From Bacteroidales bacterium (lineage in GTDB: Bacteria > Bacteroidota > Bacteroidia > Bacteroidales > GCA-2748055), in contig JAIPBT010000032.1 in NCBI GenBank assembly GCA_021738565.1, positions 1-47,841 on the forward strand: a DNA stretch of 47,841 nt, in the 5' to 3' direction. A program made the position numbers and the translations under genes. This document shows positions 16,889 to 24,479 of the stretch, piece by piece; positions within the stretch are counted from its first letter, which is position 1; each line of letters opens with the position of its first letter. The notes beneath the pieces were generated by a model, which saw only the letters and a program-made list of their open reading frames with translations, was not told the origin of the DNA and ran no database searches.

Positions 16889-17860
16889 TTATTCCTTATA
16901 GGGATCAATCGTTTTGATCGTGCCGTCTTTGTTATATTCCAGTTGTGCAACTTTCAGGCTCCGCAACCAGGTTTTTCCGCCTGAAGGAACTGAGTCGTGA
17001 TGAAACAAATACCATTTCCCCTTGAATTCCACGATGGAATGGTGGGTTGTCCACCCCACAACGGGTTTCAGGATCACTCCACGGTATGTGAACGGACCAT
17101 AAGGAGTGTCCCCGGTTGCATAACAGAGCAAATGGGTGTTCCCGGTGGAATAGGAAAAATAATACTTTCCATTGTACCGGTGCATCCACGATGCCTCAAA
17201 GAACCTCCTGTTATGATCCCCGGCAGTAAGCGGTTTGCCATTTTCATCGAGAATAACCAGGTCGCGGGGTTCTTCGGCAAATCCGAGCATATCTTCACTC
17301 ATCATGGCAACCCTGGCACAGAGGGCCGGTTCATTATCAGCGGGTTCACTTCCGCATTCCTGTGCCTTGTTGTTCCTGTAACGTTGCAGCTGCCCGCCCC
17401 AGAGTCCGCCGAAATACATAAAGTGTTTCCCGTCTTCATCCTTGAAAACACAGGGATCAATACTGTAGCTGCCGGTGATCGGGTAAGGTTCCGGTACAAA
17501 AGGACCTTCCGGTTTTTCACTCACGGCAACACCGATCCTGAAGATATCGGTCTTGTCCTTTGCCGGAAAATAAAGGAAGTATTTACCATTCTTACATGCT
17601 GCATCGGTATCCCACATTTGCCTGCCTGCCCAGGGAACATCCTTTATATCAAGAGCAACTCCATGATCTGTTACCTTTCCATCGATGGTGTCCATTGACA
17701 GCACGTGGTAATCGCGCATATCGAAATGATCCCCCAGGTCGTTTTCCGGGATGCCGGATTCAATGTCGTGTGAAGGATAGATATAGAGTTTATCATCAAA
17801 TACATGGGCAGCCGGATCGGCCGCATACATATGATCGATCAGGTACCTGGCCTTTTTCAT
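16889..17860 (-). CDS. Glycoside hydrolase family 43 (xylosidase/arabinofuranosidase-like)
   Basis: 323 aa from the ATG at 17860, 13 nt after the stop of the upstream GH10 gene. An earlier ATG at 17899 would overlap that gene and add a non-family extension. The five-bladed propeller triad is visible: Asp15 in YAADPAAHVF (base), Asp135 in SIDPCVF (pKa modulator) and Glu222 in FFEASWMHR (acid). There is no signal peptide, so it probably acts in the cytoplasm on xylo-oligosaccharides or arabino-substituted forms imported by the neighbouring symporter. Operon order: symporter - GH10 - GH43. Confidence 0.9.
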   Translation of the reverse strand: MKKARYLIDHMYAADPAAHVFDDKLYIYPSHDIESGIPENDLGDHFDMRDYHVLSMDTIDGKVTDHGVALDIKDVPWAGRQMWDTDAACKNGKYFLYFPAKDKTDIFRIGVAVSEKPEGPFVPEPYPITGSYSIDPCVFKDEDGKHFMYFGGLWGGQLQRYRNNKAQECGSEPADNEPALCARVAMMSEDMLGFAEEPRDLVILDENGKPLTAGDHNRRFFEASWMHRYNGKYYFSYSTGNTHLLCYATGDTPYGPFTYRGVILKPVVGWTTHHSIVEFKGKWYLFHHDSVPSGGKTWLRSLKVAQLEYNKDGTIKTIDPYKE

Positions 17861-17873
17861 TGGTTGTCTTAAG

Positions 17874-19004
17874 TTATGGTGTTTCCTTTGCAGTTTCAAT
17901 TATTTTCTTTACAACGGGCTTTGCTTCGTAATTCCTGTCAAATAAAAGCGGATAATTGGTTCTTCCCCTGACGGGCCAGTTGTTTTTCCATGATTGGTGA
18001 TCTGTTATACCCCAGAGGGTTACACGTTTGATCTTGTCGTGATGTTTCAGGAAGAGATCAAAGAAATCCATGTATCGCTCATTCAGGGCAATATCAAGTG
18101 AATCGGGAAGCCCGTCGGGATAAGGGTTAAGACTTCTCTGGTATTCGGCCCGATCCGATATTTCTGCACCCATCCTTCGGGTCGCTCTTGGCAAGGCATC
18201 AATATCCAATTCTGTTATATGTACATCAACGCCGGTTTCAGCGAAAGCTACAATGCTTTTCTCAAAATCTTCTATGGAGGGATAATCCATTCCATAGTGT
18301 GCCTGCATTCCAACACCGTCGATCTGAATACCTTTTTCTTTAAGGTCATTTACTAATTTTACCACTGCTTCCCTTCTTCCCTGGTGGAACATGGAATAGT
18401 CGTTATACAAAAATTCTGCATCAGGGTCCGCTTCATGAGCAAACTTGAATGCCAGTTCCATATACTCCTCGCCTATGATCTCGTAAAACCTGGTACTTCG
18501 CCATGAACCGTCATCTTCAAATGCCTCGTTAACCACATCCCAGGCATCGACTTTGCCTTTATAGCGCCCAACCACGGTACTGATGTGAGTTTTCATCCTT
18601 TCGATGAGAACTTCCTTTGAGACATCGTTGCCTTCATCATCTGTAAAGAACCAACGGGGAGCCTGGGAATGCCAGATAAGGCAGTGACCCACGATGTACA
18701 TATCGTTTTCATTTCCAAATTCAACAAACTTATCGGGCAAATCAAACCTGTATTCATCTTCCCTTGGATGAATGGGACCGCTTTTCATCACATTTTCAGC
18801 AACGATGGAGTTGAAATGCTTGTGTAATATTTTAAGAGATGCGGTATCATCTCCAAGGATCTGGGGTCCGTTCAATGCTGCACCAATATAGAATTTATCT
18901 TCCAGGGCATCTTTCAGACCTTCGTCTGCAGACTTTTGAGTAGTGCATGCTGAAGCGACCATTGCAACTATCAGCATAAGGATTGGTTTTTTCATTCGTT
19001 TCAT
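17874..19004 (-). CDS. Endo-1,4-beta-xylanase, GH10 lipoprotein
   Basis: 376 aa. The lipobox MVASAC (Cys20) predicts a membrane-anchored enzyme. The GH10 barrel is canonical: FNSIVAENVMKSG, GHCLIWHSQAPRW, acid/base Glu160 in WDVVNEAF, GVGMQAHYG and nucleophile Glu265 in HITELDID, ending with VTLWGITDHQSW. It hydrolyses the xylan backbone, probably at the cell surface or in the periplasm. It lies between the sugar symporter (82 nt upstream) and GH43 (13 nt downstream), all on the minus strand, so an operon is likely. Confidence 0.96.
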   Translation of the reverse strand: MKRMKKPILMLIVAMVASACTTQKSADEGLKDALEDKFYIGAALNGPQILGDDTASLKILHKHFNSIVAENVMKSGPIHPREDEYRFDLPDKFVEFGNENDMYIVGHCLIWHSQAPRWFFTDDEGNDVSKEVLIERMKTHISTVVGRYKGKVDAWDVVNEAFEDDGSWRSTRFYEIIGEEYMELAFKFAHEADPDAEFLYNDYSMFHQGRREAVVKLVNDLKEKGIQIDGVGMQAHYGMDYPSIEDFEKSIVAFAETGVDVHITELDIDALPRATRRMGAEISDRAEYQRSLNPYPDGLPDSLDIALNERYMDFFDLFLKHHDKIKRVTLWGITDHQSWKNNWPVRGRTNYPLLFDRNYEAKPVVKKIIETAKETP

Positions 19005-19086
19005 CTTATCTGTTTTATGTTTTGCCGGTGTAATTTACTTAAAAATCAGGCACATTTCAAATGCCTTTCAATCTGAAAAATAGCGA

Positions 19087-20568
19087 TTAGGATTTTTCAG
19101 AATCACTGTCTCTCAATTTGTTCAGTTCATTTTCAATCTGAACTTCAGTTTTCTTGTCAATTGCATAGAAGAAGAGGCATGCAACACCAATTGAGAATGT
19201 AATGAATGGGTAAACACTCATTAAATGCCTGATCCCTTTGATAACATCCGGTGATTGTACGATTAGGCTTTCTTCATAGCCATAACCGGCAAGGATGCCT
19301 GCAACAAGCGCCCCGCCGATGCTCAATCCTGCCTTTAATCCGAATATCATGGCAGAAAAGATGATGCCAGTGGCGCGGCGATTGTTCTTCCATTCAGAAT
19401 AATCTGCAACATCTGCAATCATTGCCCACAGGAGTGGTATTGTTAATCCATAGAAAAATCCATGCAGGATCTGTGTGATAAATACCAGTCCGATCGCTTC
19501 AGGCGGATAGAAAACAAATACCAGCAAGCAAACCGCTGAAAGGAATAGGCTGACGCCGAACACATCCCTTTTCCCGAACCTGTCGGCAAGTCTTTTTGAA
19601 AATACAATCCCGACGATCATAAAGATGATCCCGCCGCCATTGAAAAGACTGAATCCACTTGTCGGAGCATCTTCGGGCCATTGGAAACCATGAAGGCCAA
19701 TGTTCGTAAGCAGGTTATTCAATCCATCAATGAAACGTATGAATCCGATATCGTTCAAAAATACAGCAATGTGAACCTCGCTCAGGTAATTCTCAAAGTA
19801 ATATACATATGTTCCTCCCTTGAGGGCAAGTGTAATAAATACGAAGATGGTGAGGACCAGCATGGAGATCCATGGTTTGTTCTTTACAAGGTCTCCGAGG
19901 TCCTCCCTGATACTTGATTTTTGTTCGGGCTTGGGGATGACGCGTTCTTTTGTTGTTAAAAAAGTGATAACAAAGAACAAAACCCCAATTCCTGCGAAAA
20001 GTCCCATTGTATTTTCAAATCCCTGGGTCTTATCCCCGTCGCCCAGGATAAGGACCAATGGGAGAAGCAGGACCTGTACAATGAATTGTGCCACCATTAC
20101 GGCAACGAAACGATAGGAAGATATGCTGTTGCGTTCTGCAATGTTTCCTGTCAATACACCGCTCAATGCAGCATAGGGAAGGTTGTTTGCAGAGTATACA
20201 ACTACCAGCAGGATGTAAGTGATCAAGGCATAGGCTATTTTTCCGCTTTCTCCAAAATCCGGGACACTGAATGCAAGGATGGCCATGATACCAAAAGGAA
20301 GTGCGGTCCAGAGTATCCAGGGACGGAATTTACCCCACCTTGTATTGGTACGGTCGGCGATGGCTCCCATAACCGGATTGAAGAATGCACCCAACATTCC
20401 ACCGGTGAAAATTACCGCTGATGCTGCAGCAGGTGGAATTTTTGCCACATCGGTATAAAAGAATGCCAGGAAGGTCATCAGCGTCTGAAAGATCAGGTTT
20501 GCTGCTAAATCTCCAAGGCTGTAACCTATTTTTTCCCTGATGGAAAGTTTAGCGCCGGAAGATGTCAT
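19087..20568 (-). CDS. GPH-family sugar:cation symporter (MFS)
   Basis: 493 aa with about 12 hydrophobic segments. The glycoside-pentoside-hexuronide family is indicated by SIREKIGYSLGDLAANL at the start, the FFNPVMGAIADRT motif after helix 2 with GKFRPWILW, and SISSYRF. The closest roles would be XynP/XylP-like uptake of xylosides or xylo-oligosaccharides across the inner membrane. A -7-like TATATTTG at 20595-20602 on this strand suggests the promoter for the symporter-GH10-GH43 unit. Confidence 0.92.
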   Translation of the reverse strand: MTSSGAKLSIREKIGYSLGDLAANLIFQTLMTFLAFFYTDVAKIPPAAASAVIFTGGMLGAFFNPVMGAIADRTNTRWGKFRPWILWTALPFGIMAILAFSVPDFGESGKIAYALITYILLVVVYSANNLPYAALSGVLTGNIAERNSISSYRFVAVMVAQFIVQVLLLPLVLILGDGDKTQGFENTMGLFAGIGVLFFVITFLTTKERVIPKPEQKSSIREDLGDLVKNKPWISMLVLTIFVFITLALKGGTYVYYFENYLSEVHIAVFLNDIGFIRFIDGLNNLLTNIGLHGFQWPEDAPTSGFSLFNGGGIIFMIVGIVFSKRLADRFGKRDVFGVSLFLSAVCLLVFVFYPPEAIGLVFITQILHGFFYGLTIPLLWAMIADVADYSEWKNNRRATGIIFSAMIFGLKAGLSIGGALVAGILAGYGYEESLIVQSPDVIKGIRHLMSVYPFITFSIGVACLFFYAIDKKTEVQIENELNKLRDSDSEKS

Positions 20569-20594
20569 GGTAGTGGTTTTTGTTAATAGATCAC

Positions 20595-20602
20595 CAAATA
20601 TA
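20595..20602 (-). promoter_or_regulatory. Putative -7 box of the xylan operon
   Basis: TATATTTG on the minus strand fits the Bacteroidota consensus TAnnTTTG and lies 26 nt before the symporter ATG. No good -33 TTTG is visible, so the assignment is tentative. Confidence 0.4.
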
Positions 20603-20697
20603 CTACTTAATTCATCTTTGCCGTTATTATTTACGTACTTTTTACGCTAAGTTATTGTCAAACTATAAACGGAGGGTTGAACATTTAAGATATGCGA

Positions 20698-21666
20698 TTA
20701 TTTTACCCACCAGTAGCCTTTCTTTTTTGCGTCAGTGATCAGGGTGTCGAGCAATTCATTGAGTGTGGTATCGTTCCAGTCGCGCCAGTCAATCCAGCTT
20801 GACCCGATCGACTCCAGCGTTTGTGCATTTTCCTTGAATCCGTCCACCTGTTTGATAAAGGTATAGTCCGGGCGGGATTTGCCAACGTGATCATAGAACC
20901 ATTCCGTGCAGATAACCCTGTGTTTTTCCATAAGTTCCCTGACTGCAGCACTGGTTGTATCATTGTACATATGGTATGCGATGGTGGTATGGTCCCATTC
21001 AAGATCATACTCATAGCCCTTTACAACTTCAATAATTTCATCCCTGATGGTATTAAAGCTAAAAAACAATATTTCCCTGTCAGGCGCATCGTTCCTGACC
21101 TGCCTATAGATCTGAAGGTAATTTTTTTTGAATTCGGGTTTCAGGTAATCACCCATCCTGAAGGTTGGTTCATTGGCAATTTCATAATAAACAAGGGGAT
21201 TGTCACTGTACCTTGGAGCAATTGCCCTCCAGAACTCTTTTTCCGTTTGAAAAGTATAGGTTGTGTCATGGTGTTGCTGGGGGCCGACATTGTGGTAATT
21301 GATCACAATACTCATATTCATTTCTGAGGCAATCCTGACACATTCATCATACCAGGGAACCACCTCTTCCACCTTCCAGTGCTCCTTTCCACGGTCCTGG
21401 AAATAGGGATCGACCCAGCAGACCCGAACGGTATTGAAACCGCTGTTTTTTATTCTTTTCCAATTCATAACATCGGTAGCAAACTCAACAGAACCCGGAT
21501 AATTCTTGCTCAGAACCATGGGTGTGCCCCGCATTGTTTCGTTGCTAATATCCAACAATGTTCCTGTCTGATTTTTCCGGGTAACCCCATCAGGCCCTGT
21601 TTCCTTTGAAAACCTGCAACCGGATACAATAGAACAAATAACCAGCAATGCGATAATTTTTTTCAT
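20698..21666 (-). CDS. Glycoside hydrolase family 5 lipoprotein
   Basis: 322 aa. The lipobox IVSGC (Cys17) gives a lipid-anchored enzyme. The GH5 barrel is seen in GFNTVRVCWVDP, IVINYHN, acid/base Glu166 in YYEIANEPTF, YHMYN, nucleophile Glu255 in VICTEWFYD and SWIDWRDWN. GH5 covers endoglucanases, mannanases and xylanases, and the subfamily cannot be set by eye. It is 129 nt upstream of the symporter gene on the same strand. A perfect 10-bp inverted repeat lies 35-69 nt before its start. Confidence 0.9.
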   Translation of the reverse strand: MKKIIALLVICSIVSGCRFSKETGPDGVTRKNQTGTLLDISNETMRGTPMVLSKNYPGSVEFATDVMNWKRIKNSGFNTVRVCWVDPYFQDRGKEHWKVEEVVPWYDECVRIASEMNMSIVINYHNVGPQQHHDTTYTFQTEKEFWRAIAPRYSDNPLVYYEIANEPTFRMGDYLKPEFKKNYLQIYRQVRNDAPDREILFFSFNTIRDEIIEVVKGYEYDLEWDHTTIAYHMYNDTTSAAVRELMEKHRVICTEWFYDHVGKSRPDYTFIKQVDGFKENAQTLESIGSSWIDWRDWNDTTLNELLDTLITDAKKKGYWWVK

Positions 21667-21700
21667 GATTTAAATTTTTTATTAATGCCATGTTATTGCT

Positions 21701-21735
21701 GAAATAACCTGAAAAGTAAATATAAAGGTTATTTC
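21701..21735. promoter_or_regulatory. 10-bp perfect inverted repeat before GH5
   Basis: GAAATAACCT (21701-21710) and AGGTTATTTC (21726-21735) are separated by 15 nt. On the minus strand the loop contains TATATTTA, one base off the TAnnTTTG -7 box. The symmetry around a possible promoter suggests an operator; an RNA hairpin in the leader is the alternative. Confidence 0.45.
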
Positions 21736-21856
21736 TCCTCTGAAATCGGATAATGACAGATATTTGATGACAGTTGGTCAAAAACCAAATTGATTTTAGT
21801 ATTCAATGCTCCTGAAAACAGATTATTGAGTAATTTTATTTGAAATCTGAAACCGG

Positions 21857-22120
21857 ATGATCTACAAAGTATATGTCCTCTACGCACCTGAACATGACAG
21901 GCTTTTTACCGGAATGACCTCAAGTCTCAGCGACCGCATGGTCTCACATAACGGGGATGAACCGGAGGATTGGACGACTGTGTATAAACCATGGACCCTC
22001 GTTCATATGGAACTCTTTAACAACGAGGATGAGGCATTGCACAGGGAAACATTTCTGGAAAGTCCGCCGGGACAGGACTATGTAAGGTCGGATATTTTAC
22101 CGCTGTTCAACTTTAATTAG
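21857..22120 (+). CDS. GIY-YIG superfamily protein (variant core)
   Basis: 87 aa, the size of the small single-domain GIY-YIG proteins (UPF0213-like). The first strand KVYVLYAP stands for the GIY box, while the second reads LFTGMT instead of YIG. Arg and His follow in SDRMVSHN and a Glu in ALHRETFLES. Small members may act as structure-specific nucleases in repair, but most are uncharacterised, and the altered box leaves activity open. The TAG stop is the first triplet of repeat copy D. Confidence 0.75.
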   Translation: MIYKVYVLYAPEHDRLFTGMTSSLSDRMVSHNGDEPEDWTTVYKPWTLVHMELFNNEDEALHRETFLESPPGQDYVRSDILPLFNFN

Positions 22121-22147
22121 AGTCTGTCAATAAAGTTGGAGTGGCTG
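22118..22147 (+). repeat. Dispersed inverted-repeat element, copy D (left end only)
   Basis: A one-sided copy reads TAGAGTCTGTCAATAAAG followed by TTGGAGTGGCTG, identical in pattern to the left ends of G and H, with no matching right end downstream. Its first TAG is the stop codon of the GIY-YIG gene. Confidence 0.75.
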
Positions 22148-22284
22148 AAAAACTCGCCATATCAGGTCTTATTTTTCACTCACGATTTTGCGATGTAGTT
22201 GCCTAATTGAATGCTGAGATTCCTGCATTGGACCTTGCCCCACCCCGGAATTTTTATTACAGTCTCAATCTTAACATTCTTTGC

Positions 22285-22292
22285 TATCTTTG
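22285..22292 (+). promoter_or_regulatory. Putative -7 box before the M23 peptidase gene
   Basis: TATCTTTG fits TAnnTTTG and lies 19 nt before the ATG at 22312. It supports that start over the TTG at 22207. Confidence 0.45.
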
Positions 22293-22311
22293 TAGATCAT
22301 TCATATTTTTC

Positions 22312-23184
22312 ATGGCAAAAAGCAACGAGAAAAAGAGGGGCAGGCTCAGGAAGTTGATGCACAAGTATCGCCTGGTGGCGATCAATGATGACACATTTGA
22401 AGAGGTTGGTTTTATCCGGCTGTCAAGGCTTAACATAATATCAATTGTTGGCTTCCTGGTCATATTTGGAATAGCTCTTGTTTATACAACCATTGCATAC
22501 ACGCCGATCCGTGAATTCATTCCGGGCTACCCGGATCCCATGATGAGTCATTACATCCGTCAGAATGCCATGAAGTTGGATTCATTGCAGCGGGAACTCG
22601 CCATGCGCGACCAATACTTTATGAACATAAACAGGATCGTTAACGGTGAGCGTCCTGAAGACTTTCTTAACGACACTTCATCTGCAAAAACAAGGAACAG
22701 TATAATGTTCACCCGTTCGGAGAATGATTCGATATTGCGCAAGAAGGTTGAGGCAGAGGAGCAATTCAGATTGAGCGTTATAGATGACAAACAGTCCGAT
22801 GGAAAAGAGCTTCATAACATTCATTTTTTTACACCTGTGAACGGCATCATTACAAATCCATTCGATCCCCTTGAGAATCATTTTGGGATCGACCTGGTTG
22901 CAGGTGCGGATGAAGTGGTGAAGGCAACACTTGACGGGACGGTTACCATAGCTACATGGACACTTGAAACCGGATATGTGATTCAGCTACAACATGCCAA
23001 TGACTTAATGTCGGTTTACAAGCACAATGCAGAATTGTTCAAGACGGTTGGCATCAATGTGAAGGCAGGAGATGCAATCGCAGTTATCGGAAATTCAGGA
23101 GAACTGACAACAGGACCGCATTTGCATTTTGAATTGTGGCACAATGGGGTTCCACTAAATCCCGAGGATTATATAACCTTTTGA
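22312..23184 (+). CDS. M23 family metallopeptidase (LytM/NlpD-like)
   Basis: 290 aa from the ATG at 22312; the frame is open from a TTG at 22207 but a promoter-like box lies between. A basic cytoplasmic N-terminus (KSNEKKRGRLRKLMHKYRL) precedes one membrane helix (IISIVGFLVIFGIALVY), a coiled linker, then the lysostaphin-like domain with metal ligands in HFGIDLV and GPHLHFELWHNG. Both His residues of HLHFE are present, so catalytic activity is possible. It probably trims peptidoglycan cross-links or activates an amidase in the periplasm. This gene order (M23, then dxr and rseP) is typical of Bacteroidota. Confidence 0.92.
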   Translation: MAKSNEKKRGRLRKLMHKYRLVAINDDTFEEVGFIRLSRLNIISIVGFLVIFGIALVYTTIAYTPIREFIPGYPDPMMSHYIRQNAMKLDSLQRELAMRDQYFMNINRIVNGERPEDFLNDTSSAKTRNSIMFTRSENDSILRKKVEAEEQFRLSVIDDKQSDGKELHNIHFFTPVNGIITNPFDPLENHFGIDLVAGADEVVKATLDGTVTIATWTLETGYVIQLQHANDLMSVYKHNAELFKTVGINVKAGDAIAVIGNSGELTTGPHLHFELWHNGVPLNPEDYITF

Positions 23185-23260
23185 ATTGCTGACAGTGTCT
23201 GCAATTAAATTTCAGCATAGATACACTGGATACATTGGATGAACTGTAAAATGGATTAAT

Positions 23261-23301
23261 TAGTACTTGTCAATAAAGTTGGAGTGGCTGGACAGGCACT
23301 A
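23261..23301 (+). repeat. Dispersed inverted-repeat element, copy E (41-bp deletion form)
   Basis: The left end TAGTACTTGTCAATAAAG and TTGGAGTGGCTG is joined directly to the right end GACAGGCACTA; the whole hairpin interior is missing. Copy I2 has the same kind of deletion. It lies in the leader region of dxr. Confidence 0.8.
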
Positions 23302-23303
23302 AT

Positions 23304-23322
23304 TAGTGTCAGAAAGAAAACA
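23304..23322 (+). repeat. TAGNGTCAGAAAGAAAAC repeat, copy 1
   Basis: This short repeat begins directly after copy E and ends next to the dxr ATG (23324). The same 18-bp motif occurs at 25882 and 38518, once directly after another inverted-repeat copy. Its purine-rich AGAAAG is near enough to the ATG to serve as a ribosome-binding region. Confidence 0.6.
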
Positions 23323-23323
23323 C

Positions 23324-24472
23324 ATGCAACGAAGAATCGCCATATTAGGTTCTACAGGCTCTATTGGGACCCAGGCACTGGAAGTCATACGATCCAATCC
23401 GGAACGTTTCAGTATTGAGCTACTGACGGCCAATAGTAATATCGACCTGCTCATAAAGCAGGCTTTTGAGTTTGTTCCTAATGTAATTGTGATCGGGAAC
23501 GAAGAACATTACAAAGACCTTTCGGATGCATTGTCGAATCTGCCGGTGAAAGTCTATTGTGGTGCAGATGCCATTGAACAGAGCGTATCCTTGGAGCGTA
23601 TTGATATGGTGCTTACAGCCATGGTTGGTTTTGCCGGATTGAAACCAACCATTTCTGCCATTGAGGCCGGGAAGGGCATTGCTCTTGCAAACAAGGAGAC
23701 CATGGTAGTGGCGGGTCATCTTATCATGAAGATGGCAAAAGACAGAAATGTGCCGGTCATTCCTGTGGATTCTGAGCACTCTGCAATTTTTCAGTGCCTC
23801 TCAGGGGAGCACCCGGAAAGCATTGAAAAGGTGATATTGACAGCATCAGGGGGGCCATTCAGAGGATGGACCAGTGAACAGTTAAGGGCTGCAAAACCAG
23901 AGCAGGCGCTGAACCATCCCAACTGGTGCATGGGCCCAAAAATTAGCATTGATTCGGCCACAATGATGAACAAGGGGTTAGAAGTGATCGAGGCAAAATG
24001 GTTATTCGACCTTTCCCCCGATCAGATCGAAGTAATCGTACATCCGCAGTCTGTCATACATTCCATGGTGCAGTTCAAAGACGGCTCCATCAAAGCACAG
24101 ATGGGAATTCCCGACATGAAACTGCCCATACAATATGCACTTGCGTACCCGGAGCGCATTCCCTCGGATTTTAAAAGATTTAACTTTTCAGATTATCCTA
24201 ATTTGCAATTTGAGTCACCGGATTACAAAATTTTTCGTAACCTTGCAATTTCTTTTGAGGCGCTCAGGAAGGGAGGCAACTGGCCCTGCATTATGAATGC
24301 AGCAAACGAGGTTGCCGTTGAGGCGTTTCTTAAGGGAAGGATCGGGTTGATGGAAATATCCCGAACAATTGAAGGTACGTTGGAAAAATCAGTTTTTAAT
24401 GAAAATCCTGGCCTCGAAGATCTCATGAATTCCGACAGGTCGGCGAGAAAAATTGCAGCACAGTTAATTTAG
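23324..24472 (+). CDS. dxr: 1-deoxy-D-xylulose-5-phosphate reductoisomerase
   Basis: 382 aa from the ATG at 23324; a GTG at 23306 falls in repeat DNA. It makes 2-C-methyl-D-erythritol 4-phosphate, the second step of the MEP isoprenoid pathway. Visible are the NADPH loop GSTGSIGTQALEV, GIALANKETMVVAG, the metal site DSEHSAIFQ, ASGGPFRGW, ATMMNKGLEVIEA and PDMKLPIQYAL. Its leader consists of two repeat elements. It is followed after 7 nt by rseP, a common Bacteroidota pairing. Confidence 0.96.
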   Translation: MQRRIAILGSTGSIGTQALEVIRSNPERFSIELLTANSNIDLLIKQAFEFVPNVIVIGNEEHYKDLSDALSNLPVKVYCGADAIEQSVSLERIDMVLTAMVGFAGLKPTISAIEAGKGIALANKETMVVAGHLIMKMAKDRNVPVIPVDSEHSAIFQCLSGEHPESIEKVILTASGGPFRGWTSEQLRAAKPEQALNHPNWCMGPKISIDSATMMNKGLEVIEAKWLFDLSPDQIEVIVHPQSVIHSMVQFKDGSIKAQMGIPDMKLPIQYALAYPERIPSDFKRFNFSDYPNLQFESPDYKIFRNLAISFEALRKGGNWPCIMNAANEVAVEAFLKGRIGLMEISRTIEGTLEKSVFNENPGLEDLMNSDRSARKIAAQLI

Positions 24473-24479
24473 ATAGCGG

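Noticed and set aside
13137-21666. Classical SusCD polysaccharide utilization locus
   Set aside because: No TonB-dependent SusC-like or SusD-like gene and no HTCS/ECF regulator is present in or beside the cluster.
22207-22311. Longer N-terminus for the M23 peptidase from TTG
   Set aside because: A TATCTTTG -7 box lies inside it and the ATG at 22312 begins the expected cytoplasmic basic segment.
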